DNA of 64,000 nt, taken from assembly GCA_045654805.1 (NCBI GenBank), contig JAZOOD010000060.1, positions 1 through 64,000 on the forward strand. Reading direction: 5' to 3'. Positions 43,925-52,504 of this stretch are shown here, piece by piece. How positions within the stretch are numbered: position 1 is the first letter of the stretch; each line of letters begins with the position of its first letter. The translations under genes and the position numbers were made by a program. This DNA comes from CAZNKU01 sp045654805. GTDB taxonomy: Bacteria; Bacillota; Clostridia; Monoglobales; Firm-18. The notes beneath the pieces are model-generated. The model was given only the letters and a program-made list of their open reading frames with translations, was not told the DNA's origin and did not search any database.

Positions 43925-45159
43925 ACTACAGTGAAGCATTAGACTTTATTCATACAAGAAACAAATTTGGCATCAAGCTTGGTCTTGATGCCACAAGCAA
44001 CTTGCTTGATAAAATAGGCAACCCTCATAAAAGGTTGAAATTTATCCATATAGCAGGTACTAACGGCAAGGGTTCTACTACTTCCTACATTGCGGATATA
44101 TTAATGTCAAAGGGATATAAGGTGGGCAAGTTTATATCACCGTATGTGTATTCCTTTACGGAACGTATACAGATAAACAATTGTGAAATTTCAGAAAACG
44201 ACCTTGCAGAATGTGCAACTGTTGTACGAGATGCTATTGAAAAATACAACCTTACACCTACGGAGTTTGAAGTAGTTACCGCAATAGGACTTTTATATTT
44301 TGAACGTCAAAATTGCGACTATGTATCCCTTGAAGTTGGTATGGGGGGAAGATTCGATGCAACCAATGTGATACCTGCACCGCTTGTTTCCGTTATTACC
44401 AGCATAAGTATTGACCATACGGAATACTTAGGTAATACAATAGCAGATATTGCCTTTGAAAAATGCGGAATTATCAAAACAGGTTCAAATGTTATAGCAT
44501 ATGCGGACAATCCTACAGATGCTGTGAATGTAATTAAAAAAACAACCGCTGAAAAAAATGTGCCCCTTATAATACCTGATAAAAATGACATTGTAATTTT
44601 ACAACAAAGTATTGATGGTACTGATTTTGAATACAAAGGTGAAAAATACCACATAAATATGCTTGGAAAACATCAGGTTTACAATGCGGTAAGTGCTATT
44701 GAGGCAGCAAAGATATTAGGTGTTGAAAAAGAATATATTAAAAAAGGTCTTGAATATACAAAATTCCGCGGAAGAATGGAAATAGTAAGTAAAGACCCGG
44801 TTATAGTACAGGACGGTGCACATAATTATTCCGGAATTTTAGCTTTATACGATGCATTAAAAACATATTTTAATGATAAAAAAATAATTGTGGTTATGGC
44901 AATGCTCAAGGATAAAGAGTACGAAAAATGTATTAGCACAATAGCTCCTGTGGTGGATACATTTGTTGCAACTGAAGCCAACAATCCCCGAAAGGCAACT
45001 GCTGATGAAATTTCAATAACTGCAAAAAAATATATTAAAAACGTACATTCACAACCAGATGTAAATAAAGCTGTTGCATATGCAAAGTCAATAAGCGATA
45101 ACCACAGTATAATATGCGTATGCGGTTCGCTTTATCTGCTTGGGGACGTCAACATTTAA
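43921..45159 (+). CDS. folC: Folylpolyglutamate / dihydrofolate synthase
   Basis: A 412-residue Mur-ligase-like enzyme adding glutamate to folates. The P-loop IAGTNGKGSTTSYIADIL is near 42-59, 'VSLEVGMGGRFDATNVI' near 137, 'TSISIDHTEYLGNTIADIAFEKCGII' in pieces near 160-185, and VQDGAHNYSG near 297. It is placed between valS and an operon membrane protein, as in many Firmicutes where valS-folC is conserved. Confidence 0.95.
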   Translation: MNYSEALDFIHTRNKFGIKLGLDATSNLLDKIGNPHKRLKFIHIAGTNGKGSTTSYIADILMSKGYKVGKFISPYVYSFTERIQINNCEISENDLAECATVVRDAIEKYNLTPTEFEVVTAIGLLYFERQNCDYVSLEVGMGGRFDATNVIPAPLVSVITSISIDHTEYLGNTIADIAFEKCGIIKTGSNVIAYADNPTDAVNVIKKTTAEKNVPLIIPDKNDIVILQQSIDGTDFEYKGEKYHINMLGKHQVYNAVSAIEAAKILGVEKEYIKKGLEYTKFRGRMEIVSKDPVIVQDGAHNYSGILALYDALKTYFNDKKIIVVMAMLKDKEYEKCISTIAPVVDTFVATEANNPRKATADEISITAKKYIKNVHSQPDVNKAVAYAKSISDNHSIICVCGSLYLLGDVNI

Positions 45160-45178
45160 ACAGAAAGGACTTTTTAAA

Positions 45179-46486
45179 ATGAGATTTAAAAAAATACTAC
45201 CGCAAATTATTACGGCAGCACTTTCGGTTGTAATGCTGATATATACCTTAATATCCACAAGAATTTCCGTAAGTACTTTTCCCTTTGAACTATTGGAAAA
45301 GTTAGGAATTTACTACGGCGACACAGGATACGGAATTATAAACAGTGACATTTCACTGAACGGAAGCTATGAAGCGTTTGTATCATTTTTAAAAAAATTA
45401 TCTGTAAATGGTATAATACACAGGCTGATACCCTTTATAATTCTTTCTGTTTTACTTGTTGTAGCTTTGGTTATCATATCAAAGGCAGCGTCAAAATCAA
45501 ACTACAAATGGACTGTTTATTTGTGTGCAGTTTTATTACCCGTAGTATTTTGTGATTTTACAAATCTGGTATTTTTCAAAACGTTATATGCAAATCCTCT
45601 TATTCTCGTTCTTCTTATGTTAATCTGCGGAATATTGCTTATGATGTATAATAAAAATTCAGCGGGGATTACAGGAATAATAGCTGTTAGCGTTATAGCA
45701 ATAATATACGGCCTTTTGGGAACTGTACAGGCAATAACTGCAATTATTATCGGAATAATAATTGGAAGACTTTCTAAAATATCCAAAAATAAAATTTCAA
45801 AAATATTATCAATTGTTCTTGGTATTGTAATTATTGTACAAAGCCTATTGTTCAGTTTTAATTATAAAGCGTTTGATTACAAGCAAAATCTTTATAACTC
45901 TGTATTCTTCGGGGTATGCAAATATGATAGTGTTACAGAGCTAGGACTTGATAAAGAGCTTGATGACTTTAAAGAAGTCTATTACGGAATGATGGAAAAC
46001 GAGGCAGATTATGACCTTGAAAATAAGTTCTATAATAAAATGTCATATACAAAACTGATTAAGTATTATGCGACACATCCATCAACTGCCATAAATGTAA
46101 TTAATAATCAGGCAAAATCAGCGTTTTATAACGATTATGACTTTGGCTTTACCCCTTACAGCTCCGCAAAGAAGTTATATATACCTCTAAACTTTATAAT
46201 TTCTTTAGCTTTTACGGTAATATATATATCCATTGCAACTATAGTAGGAAAAAAATATAACACTATAAAACCTGTTACGGAATTTATGATAGGTATTGCA
46301 GCTATGTGGTTTATGTCCCTTATTGCAACGGCAATATACTGCGGTAACTGTGATATAGCTCAAAATATGTACAATTTTAACATATTGTTTGATATTATGA
46401 TAGTTTCCGGTTTGATTGGCGGTATAAGGGTTGTACTTCACAGACAGGATGAAAAGAAGGACGAATTCGGAATAACTCACGAATAA
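45179..46486 (+). CDS. Unrecognised polytopic membrane protein
   Basis: A 435-residue protein with roughly nine hydrophobic helices: one at the N-terminus (about 7-25), a block at 80-220 and another at 335-420. Between them is a charged outer loop (about 235-330) containing 'LDKELDDFKEVYYGMMENEADYDL' in pieces and an FYNDYDFGF stretch. The layout (N-terminal helix, outer loop, multi-helix core) recalls glycosyltransferase- or flippase-like envelope proteins, but no signature is visible. AAAGGA precedes the ATG at 45179. Cotranscription with the LtaS-like gene suggests envelope work. Confidence 0.7.
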   Translation: MRFKKILPQIITAALSVVMLIYTLISTRISVSTFPFELLEKLGIYYGDTGYGIINSDISLNGSYEAFVSFLKKLSVNGIIHRLIPFIILSVLLVVALVIISKAASKSNYKWTVYLCAVLLPVVFCDFTNLVFFKTLYANPLILVLLMLICGILLMMYNKNSAGITGIIAVSVIAIIYGLLGTVQAITAIIIGIIIGRLSKISKNKISKILSIVLGIVIIVQSLLFSFNYKAFDYKQNLYNSVFFGVCKYDSVTELGLDKELDDFKEVYYGMMENEADYDLENKFYNKMSYTKLIKYYATHPSTAINVINNQAKSAFYNDYDFGFTPYSSAKKLYIPLNFIISLAFTVIYISIATIVGKKYNTIKPVTEFMIGIAAMWFMSLIATAIYCGNCDIAQNMYNFNILFDIMIVSGLIGGIRVVLHRQDEKKDEFGITHE

Positions 46487-46497
46487 AGGTAATTTAT

Positions 46498-47274
46498 ATG
46501 AGATTTTTAATTATAGGTGATATTGTAGGTAACAACGGCGTTGAGTATCTTCAACAGCACCTTGATTCCATAAGAAAATTAAATAAAATTGATTTTGTTA
46601 TTGCAAATGCCGAAAACTCCACTCCCGTTGGGAAGGGTATAAACAAGGCTGTTGCACATATCCTTTACAACTGCGGGGTAGATGTTATAACTATGGGAAA
46701 CCATACATTTAACAATTACGAAATCAACAAACTATTTGACGAGGATTTTCCTATAGTACGTCCTGCCAATATGCCTCCGGAAACTGCCGGACAGGGTTAT
46801 GTGATAACAGACTTCTTCGGCACAAAAATAGCTGTCATAAATTTATTAGGTAGGGTATATATGGAGTGTATGGACTGTCCATTCCGTACCGCAGACAGTA
46901 TAATTGAAAAAATCAAGGACGACACGGACATTATAATCGTAGACTTCCACGCTGAAGCAACCAGCGAAAAGAAAGCTATGGGCTTTTACCTTAACGGCAG
47001 AGTATCCGCAGTATTCGGTACACACACACACGTACAGACTTCAGATGAAAAAATACTTGACGGCGGTACTGCATATATAACCGACGTTGGTATGACAGGA
47101 TGTCACGACAGCGTGCTTGGAGTGAAAAAGGATATTATAATTAAGCGCTTTTTAACCTCTATGCACCAAAGACATGAAATTCAGGACGGCCCGGCAACAT
47201 TGGAAGGTATTATAATTGATATTGACGAATCTACAAGAAAAAGTAAATCAATAGAAAGAATACAAATAACATAA
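46498..47274 (+). CDS. ymdB: YmdB-type metallophosphoesterase
   Basis: A 258-residue TIGR00282 (YmdB) cyclic-nucleotide phosphodiesterase. Metal-site motifs are visible: IIGDIVGNNG, ANAENSTPVGKGI, TMGNHTFNN, VDFHAEATSEKKAMG and GTHTHVQTSDEKIL. In Bacillus, YmdB affects biofilm and motility gene expression and can hydrolyse cAMP-type nucleotides. It is the last gene of the operon, followed by a strong terminator. Confidence 0.93.
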   Translation: MRFLIIGDIVGNNGVEYLQQHLDSIRKLNKIDFVIANAENSTPVGKGINKAVAHILYNCGVDVITMGNHTFNNYEINKLFDEDFPIVRPANMPPETAGQGYVITDFFGTKIAVINLLGRVYMECMDCPFRTADSIIEKIKDDTDIIIVDFHAEATSEKKAMGFYLNGRVSAVFGTHTHVQTSDEKILDGGTAYITDVGMTGCHDSVLGVKKDIIIKRFLTSMHQRHEIQDGPATLEGIIIDIDESTRKSKSIERIQIT

Positions 47275-47278
47275 CATA

Positions 47279-47307
47279 AAGGATGCTGTTAAACAGCATC
47301 CTTTTTT
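47279..47307 (+). terminator. Bidirectional terminator between ymdB and the YkvI gene
   Basis: AAGGATGCTGT / ACAGCATCCTT hairpin with a short loop and a T-run on the plus side; A-rich sequence on the other side gives T's for the convergent minus-strand gene. Confidence 0.88.
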
Positions 47308-48347
47308 GTTATATTCCAATGTATTATTACTGCCAAAATCACCGCAAAACCGAAGTAACCGCTAATTGGATACACAATGCCAATTAAATCTCCAAAACCA
47401 AACAGGCTGCAAATCCAGCCTACAAGAGCCATAATAACTATTAAATACCTTTTATACTTTCTAAACCATTGAAATTTTTGTTCAAAGTAAGCTATAACCC
47501 CGACCATACTCGAAAGGGATGTTCCAAACATTCCAAATAGTAATAAAACCGCATATACAACACCGAGTATATAGCTTATATTATATGCAAGCTCCAGCAT
47601 AGGTAATTCGGTATGTGATATTTCAACATTTGCAAAAATGCCAAAAAGTACACACACCGCAATCAAAAGCATTATAACACTACCGACACCCATACCGGGT
47701 AACACGGTCTTTTTATCTATTTGCATAGCCATAGGTGCTATAATACCTATAGTACAAAATAAATTGTGTGAAGCATAAGTACAAGCAGAAAAAAACCAAT
47801 TATGTAACAACACATTTTGTTCCTGTATATTGGTGTGAAAATTCAATTCAAAACCATATTGCCATAGGGTGATAATACCGATTGCTACTGCTCCAATAAT
47901 CATTGCGGGTACAAGACGCGAAAGGGCAGATACCATACCTTTAACTCCACCCATAGAAACTATTGCAACCGTCACACAAAACAGACCGCAACCTAAAAAA
48001 TACGGTATTGAAAACATACGATTAAGCAATGCCCCTGCACCTGCAGACATAATTATTAATATACTGAACATAAAAAATGTAGTTACTGCACCTACCAATG
48101 CCCTTAACCAAGGTATATCCTTCCATACTACAATCCTATCCATCTCGGTTATTCCTGTAAGGTGAATAAGCTTTACAAGTATCAAACCAAACAAAAAATG
48201 CAGTAAAAATGTCAAAATCAGTCCCCAGATGCCATTAATACCAAAGGCACCGAAAAACTGCCATATTTCCTGTCCCGAAACAAAGCCGGCACCCAAAAAG
48301 CAACCGGCATAAGTAAGTCCCAAAGACATTGTACCTATCTTCTTCAT
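47289..48347 (-). CDS. YkvI-family membrane transporter-like protein
   Basis: A 352-residue protein with ten or so membrane helices, starting 'LGLTYAGCFLGAGFVSGQEIWQFF', which is the hallmark of the YkvI family within the amino acid-polyamine-cation-like superfamily. Substrate is unknown. AGAGG precedes the ATG. It lies 10 nt after the LOG-family gene and ends in the terminator shared with ymdB. Confidence 0.85.
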   Translation of the reverse strand: MKKIGTMSLGLTYAGCFLGAGFVSGQEIWQFFGAFGINGIWGLILTFLLHFLFGLILVKLIHLTGITEMDRIVVWKDIPWLRALVGAVTTFFMFSILIIMSAGAGALLNRMFSIPYFLGCGLFCVTVAIVSMGGVKGMVSALSRLVPAMIIGAVAIGIITLWQYGFELNFHTNIQEQNVLLHNWFFSACTYASHNLFCTIGIIAPMAMQIDKKTVLPGMGVGSVIMLLIAVCVLFGIFANVEISHTELPMLELAYNISYILGVVYAVLLLFGMFGTSLSSMVGVIAYFEQKFQWFRKYKRYLIVIMALVGWICSLFGFGDLIGIVYPISGYFGFAVILAVIIHWNITKKDAV

Positions 48348-48357
48348 AAAAAACCTC

Positions 48358-48933
48358 TTAAATATTCTTCATCTGTGTTACGTCAACCAAATCATCATCA
48401 TAATTTTCAAGATAATCAAGCATTTCGTCAATGTCAGTGAATATTTCATACAAATTACTGCATTCGGACTTCATAAATTTTCCGTCTATTGCATCCTGCA
48501 TCATTTTTTCCATACTGTCATAATAGCCGTTAATATTGAAAACAGCAATGGCTTTCTTATGTCTTGCAAGCTGTTTTAGTGTAAGTATTTCAAAAAATTC
48601 CTCAAATGTACCTATACCGCCGGGAGTCATAATAAAACAGTCTGCCCTATCTTCCATTATTTGCTTACGCTGACGCATAGTTTCGGTAGAAATCATTTCC
48701 GTACAATCTTCAAACAGCACACCATCCACATTAAAGAAAGAAGGTGCAACACCAATGATAGTGCCTTTTTTTTCATACATACCTCTTGCAACTGCACCCA
48801 TCAAACCCTGCGCGCCTGCACCATAAACAAGTCCGTGTCCGCGTTCTGCCATTCTTCGACCTAGTTCTTCTGTAACTTCTATATAATTTTTATCTATAAG
48901 GTCACTCGATGCCCCATATACACATATTGTCAT
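48358..48933 (-). CDS. LOG-family phosphoribohydrolase (TIGR00730)
   Basis: A 191-residue Rossmann-fold protein of the LONELY GUY type, which releases cytokinin-like bases from nucleoside 5'-monophosphates; the bacterial role is probably nucleotide salvage. The signature PGGIGTFEEFFE is near 105, GLVYGAGAQGLMGAVARG near 35 and 'METISTETMRQRK'-like METMRQRK near 84. GGAGG precedes the ATG. A good promoter lies upstream, and it is cotranscribed with the YkvI gene. Confidence 0.9.
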   Translation of the reverse strand: MTICVYGASSDLIDKNYIEVTEELGRRMAERGHGLVYGAGAQGLMGAVARGMYEKKGTIIGVAPSFFNVDGVLFEDCTEMISTETMRQRKQIMEDRADCFIMTPGGIGTFEEFFEILTLKQLARHKKAIAVFNINGYYDSMEKMMQDAIDGKFMKSECSNLYEIFTDIDEMLDYLENYDDDLVDVTQMKNI

Positions 48934-48982
48934 AAAAAAAGCCTCCTTTTACGTAATATTATATTATACACATTACATAATA

Positions 48983-49011
48983 ATTTTATCACATAAAGAT
49001 AAATTGGTCAA
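48983..49011 (-). promoter_or_regulatory. Sigma-A promoter of the LOG-YkvI unit
   Basis: TTGACC (49006-49011), 17-bp spacer, TAAAAT (48983-48988). The -35 box abuts the upstream terminator hairpin. Confidence 0.78.
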
Positions 49012-49020
49012 CAAAACAAA

Positions 49021-49057
49021 GAGTGTAACAAAATTAAATTTAATTTTGTTACACTCC
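49021..49057 (-). terminator. Terminator after the XRE regulator
   Basis: A perfect 18-bp palindromic stem (GAGTGTAACAAAATTAAA and its complement) with TTTGTTTTGTT following on the minus strand, 26 nt after the regulator's stop. Confidence 0.88.
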
Positions 49058-49082
49058 TTTTATGGTTGAAGAAAAAAGTATA

Positions 49083-49325
49083 TTACTCGATTTCCTGTTC
49101 AAGATTATCAAATTCAGTTGTAGAAAAAAATTCACCCAAAGTCATTCCAAGTCCATCACAAATAAGTTTAATTGTAAGTATCTGAGGATTTTTGCTCTTT
49201 CCATACAATATATTTTTCAACGATGAAGGCGGAAGTGCGGAAATTTCTGCCAAAGCATTTATCGTAAGATTATGCTCCTCACACAAAGTAAGAATCCTGT
49301 TTTTTATTTCATCAATTGTTTTCAT
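49083..49325 (-). CDS. XRE-family transcriptional regulator
   Basis: An 80-residue helix-turn-helix protein: 'CEEHNLTINALAEISALPPSSLKNILYGKSKNP' (about 14-46, quoted in parts NALAEISALP and LKNILYGK) is a clear XRE domain, followed by a short acidic tail. The ATG at 49325 has GGGAGTG upstream. It is divergent from a 51-residue gene whose promoter holds two TAGGCTAT repeats, so it probably represses that promoter. Confidence 0.88.
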   Translation of the reverse strand: MKTIDEIKNRILTLCEEHNLTINALAEISALPPSSLKNILYGKSKNPQILTIKLICDGLGMTLGEFFSTTEFDNLEQEIE

Positions 49326-49362
49326 TAAAATCACTCCCTATAAAAAGAGTAACCAAAAACAC

Positions 49363-49399
49363 TTGACTTTATAGGCTATGTATGCTACTATTAGGCTAT
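49363..49399 (+). promoter_or_regulatory. Promoter with two TAGGCTAT repeats
   Basis: TTGACT (49363-49368), 17-bp spacer, TACTAT (49386-49391). Identical TAGGCTAT octamers lie in the spacer (49372-49379) and just after the -10 (49392-49399), 20 bp apart, i.e. about two helical turns. They are likely operators for the divergent XRE protein. Confidence 0.7.
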
Positions 49400-49424
49400 C
49401 TGTAATACTTTTAAGGTGATAGCA

Positions 49425-49580
49425 TTGAATAAAGTGAAAGAAAATATAAACAAAATTTATCGTGCATCTGCAAGTTTAAACCTTTATTCATCTATATGCA
49501 ATCCTACAAAAGATAGAATAATAAATGAATTAATATCAATAAAATATATGATAGATGAATTGCTAAAAAAACTAAATTAA
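49425..49580 (+). CDS. 51-residue protein divergent from the XRE regulator
   Basis: A small helical protein starting MNKVKENINKIYRASASLNL and ending IDELLKKLN, with AAGG eight bases before its TTG start and a strong promoter 34 nt upstream. The C-terminal 'NELISIKYMIDELL' helix loosely recalls Spo0E-type phosphatase peptides, but the SQELD motif is missing, so I do not assign it. It ends directly at a terminator shared with ftsK. Confidence 0.55.
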   Translation: MNKVKENINKIYRASASLNLYSSICNPTKDRIINELISIKYMIDELLKKLN

Positions 49581-49610
49581 AAGAGCATAGTTTTAAACTA
49601 TGCTCTTTCT
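49581..49610. terminator. Bidirectional terminator between the small gene and ftsK
   Basis: AAAGAGCATAGTTT / AAACTATGCTCTTT stem with T's on both sides; it can end both convergent transcripts. Confidence 0.88.
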
Positions 49611-49613
49611 ACA

Positions 49614-52070
49614 TTACTCTTCCTCTTGAAAAGTAGTTTGTTCAGGTGCACTTACACCAAGGTCCATATTCATCATCATTTCATTCCATTGTGCCTTGGT
49701 AACCAAAACTTCTCTTGGTTTTGTACCGTCAAAAGGTCCGATAATTCCTCTTTCCTCCATCTGGTCTATAAGCCTTGCGGCACGCTGATAACCCACCTTT
49801 AAGCGTCTTTGGTACATAGCAACGGAAGCCTGACCTGCCTCAATAGCCATTTCTACAGCCTGTGGCAATAATTCGTCAGCCTCTCCTCCTCTGTCCTCTG
49901 TAGCCTTAGGAGTATCACCTGCACGTTCAATCTTTTCTATAATATCTTCATCGTAATTTGCCTCATTTTGACCTTTGACAAATTCAACGATTTTTTCTAC
50001 TTCCTTATCGGTTACAAAGCACCCCTGTACACGTATTGGTTTTGATGTGCCGATAGGGAAGTAAAGCATATCACCTTTACCCAAAAGTTTTTCTGCACCG
50101 CCCATATCAAGTATGGTTTTACTATCCACAAACTGACGTACGGCAAATGCAATACGTGACGGAATATTAGCCTTAATAACACCTGTAATAACGTCAACAG
50201 ACGGTCTTTGTGTAGCAATTACAAGATGCATACCTGCCGCACGTGCCATCTGTGCAAGACGGCATATACTGTCCTCAACATCATTAGGTGCAACCATCAT
50301 AAGGTCAGCCAACTCGTCTATGATAATAACAATTTGTGGCAATTCCTCGCTGTCATTTTCCTTTGCCCAGGCATTGTACCCCTTAAGGTCACGTACATTG
50401 TTGTCAGCAAATAATTTATACCTGTTAGTCATTTCATTAACAGCCCACTGCAATGCACCAGCCGCCTTACGAGGGTCTGTAACAACGGGAATAAGCAAAT
50501 GAGGTATGCCGTTATATACACCAAGTTCAACTGCCTTAGGGTCTACCATTACGAGCTTAACCTCATTAGGTGTAGCCTTATAAAGAATACTTGTAATAAG
50601 TGAATTAATACATACAGACTTACCTGAACCTGTTGAGCCCGCAATTAAAAGATGAGGCATTCTTGCAATATCCCCTACCACAGGATTACCCGCAATATCC
50701 TTACCCAAGGCAAAGGCTAGCTTACTTTTGAAATTAGCAAAGTCCGCTGTACCAATAACCTCTCGCATATAAACTGCACTCAAAACCTCATTAGGTACTT
50801 CAATACCTATAGCGGTCTTACCGGGAATAGGCTCTATTCTGATACCCACCGCCGCAAGATTAAGTGCAATATCGTCTGCAAGATTTGTTATTTTGGAAAT
50901 CTTTACACCCTCGTTTGGTTGAAGTTCGTACCTTGTAATTGTAGGACCACGGCTGTAATCCACAATTCTTGCCTCAACACCAAAAGAATGAAGTGTTTCA
51001 ATCAATTTCCTTGCAGTTCTCTGCAAAGCCTCCTCCGCCTGTTGTGACGGCTTTTCAGGCTCTTTTAATATCGAGAGTGACGGATATTTATAGTCTATAT
51101 GGTCATTTACAACAGCTATTTCCATTTGCTCAGGTTCCTCTTTTTTCCTCTTCTTAGGAAGTAAAGATACCTCTGTTGCAACTTCAATAGCCTGACTTAT
51201 TGCTTCCTCATCATGTTCAGCAGTTGCCTGTACCTCATTTTGAGTGTTAAAACTCAAAAAGTCAAATTCATTACCGCTGTCAAAATCAAAAGGAGGCTTA
51301 TCCGGCATATCTGCAACCGGATCATTTTCTATTGATTTTTTAGATTTCTTCTTACTGGGTTTATCGGGCAAATCAGCAAATTCCTTTTCAAAATCAAAAA
51401 TCTGTTGTTTCAACTTCTTAAGTTCCTTTTGCATTTCCGGAGGCATTTTTTCAGGTACTTTTTTAACTTCTTCTTCCTCCATAGGCTCGTAATCCTTTGT
51501 AAACAAGTTGCGTAAGAATGTAATTACACCGCTTATGGAAATGTCAAAAACACATATAACAAGTATAAGTATCGCAGCAACAAGAACAATTACACTACCC
51601 CAAAAGCTAAGCAGATTTTTCATAGGTATACCGATAATTCCTCCTATTACACCGCCACCAAGTCCCCCTGTACCGTTAAGCCACAGAGACTTTATCATAT
51701 CAACAATGCCCTCGTTTGCGGTAACCTGTTCAACTATGTGACAAAATACGCTCAGACATACAACGAGAACACTTGTAAGGATATATTTAAGCTTATATTC
51801 ACCCAATTCCTTTTTAGCAATATAATGAATTGAACACGCAATTAATGCAAAGCATAAAATGTATGCCGTTCCTCCAAACAGACCAAGAAGCAAATTCTTG
51901 ATAATTTCACCCACTACGCCTGTTATATCCGTAAACATACTTATGCCCACGAATATCCCTATTGCAATTATTATTATTGCAACAATATCGTAATTAACAA
52001 CTTTTTTAGGCTTTGGACCCGGCTTTGATGAAGATGTTCTCTTCCTCTTCTTACTAACCTCTCGTGCCAT
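49614..52070 (-). CDS. ftsK: FtsK/SpoIIIE DNA translocase
   Basis: An 818-residue septal DNA pump. Four to five membrane helices (about 30-200) are followed by an acidic/lysine-rich linker (200-340), then the motor: Walker A IAGSTGSGKSVCINSL near 475, Walker B IVIIIDELADLMMV near 580, RPSVDVITGVIKANIPSR near 625, and a C-terminal winged-helix gamma domain ('MYQRRLKVGYQRAARLIDQME') that reads DNA polarity signals. The size fits SpoIIIE/SftA-class proteins. The ATG at 52070 follows AGAGGAG. Confidence 0.95.
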   Translation of the reverse strand: MAREVSKKRKRTSSSKPGPKPKKVVNYDIVAIIIIAIGIFVGISMFTDITGVVGEIIKNLLLGLFGGTAYILCFALIACSIHYIAKKELGEYKLKYILTSVLVVCLSVFCHIVEQVTANEGIVDMIKSLWLNGTGGLGGGVIGGIIGIPMKNLLSFWGSVIVLVAAILILVICVFDISISGVITFLRNLFTKDYEPMEEEEVKKVPEKMPPEMQKELKKLKQQIFDFEKEFADLPDKPSKKKSKKSIENDPVADMPDKPPFDFDSGNEFDFLSFNTQNEVQATAEHDEEAISQAIEVATEVSLLPKKRKKEEPEQMEIAVVNDHIDYKYPSLSILKEPEKPSQQAEEALQRTARKLIETLHSFGVEARIVDYSRGPTITRYELQPNEGVKISKITNLADDIALNLAAVGIRIEPIPGKTAIGIEVPNEVLSAVYMREVIGTADFANFKSKLAFALGKDIAGNPVVGDIARMPHLLIAGSTGSGKSVCINSLITSILYKATPNEVKLVMVDPKAVELGVYNGIPHLLIPVVTDPRKAAGALQWAVNEMTNRYKLFADNNVRDLKGYNAWAKENDSEELPQIVIIIDELADLMMVAPNDVEDSICRLAQMARAAGMHLVIATQRPSVDVITGVIKANIPSRIAFAVRQFVDSKTILDMGGAEKLLGKGDMLYFPIGTSKPIRVQGCFVTDKEVEKIVEFVKGQNEANYDEDIIEKIERAGDTPKATEDRGGEADELLPQAVEMAIEAGQASVAMYQRRLKVGYQRAARLIDQMEERGIIGPFDGTKPREVLVTKAQWNEMMMNMDLGVSAPEQTTFQEEE

Positions 52071-52108
52071 ACGAAAACTCCTCTTATGTAATATACTATT
52101 CAGCAAGA

Positions 52109-52136
52109 AATAGCATAAGCCAATGCCTATGCTATT
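52109..52136 (-). terminator. Terminator after hinT
   Basis: AATAGCATA / TATGCTATT stem with an inner GCC/GGC pair, and TTTCTTG on the minus strand, 14 nt after the HIT gene. Confidence 0.65.
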
Positions 52137-52149
52137 CTTAAACTTTTAA

Positions 52150-52491
52150 TTAACCCGGAGGCCATTGTAATGAACGGCCGCCAAGCATATGATAGTGCAT
52201 ATGGTCAACAGTTTGTCCCCCATTTACGCCTATATTGGTTACAATTCTATATCCATCTTCAGCAATACCTTCACTTTTTGCAATTTCAGCAGCAACCTTG
52301 AATATATGTCCTACTACTGCACAATTGTCATCATTTACTTCGTTAACGGAAGAAATGTGTTGTTTTGGTATAATCAAAATATGTGTAGGTGCCTGAGGGT
52401 CGATATCACGGAACGCAAATACCAAGTCATCCTCATAAACCTTTGTTGAAGGTATATCACCTGCTATAATTTTACAAAATAAGCAATCCAT
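52150..52491 (-). CDS. hinT: HIT-family purine nucleoside phosphoramidase
   Basis: A 113-residue HIT hydrolase. CLFCKIIAGDIPS gives the N-terminal Cys pair, 'AFRDIDPQAPTHILIIPKQHI' the strand region, and VDHMHYHMLGG the histidine triad. It hydrolyses AMP-linked amines. The ATG at 52491 has GGGAG upstream. It is cotranscribed with alaS, 13 nt downstream of it. Confidence 0.94.
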   Translation of the reverse strand: MDCLFCKIIAGDIPSTKVYEDDLVFAFRDIDPQAPTHILIIPKQHISSVNEVNDDNCAVVGHIFKVAAEIAKSEGIAEDGYRIVTNIGVNGGQTVDHMHYHMLGGRSLQWPPG

Positions 52492-52504
52492 ATTTAACAT
52501 CTCC

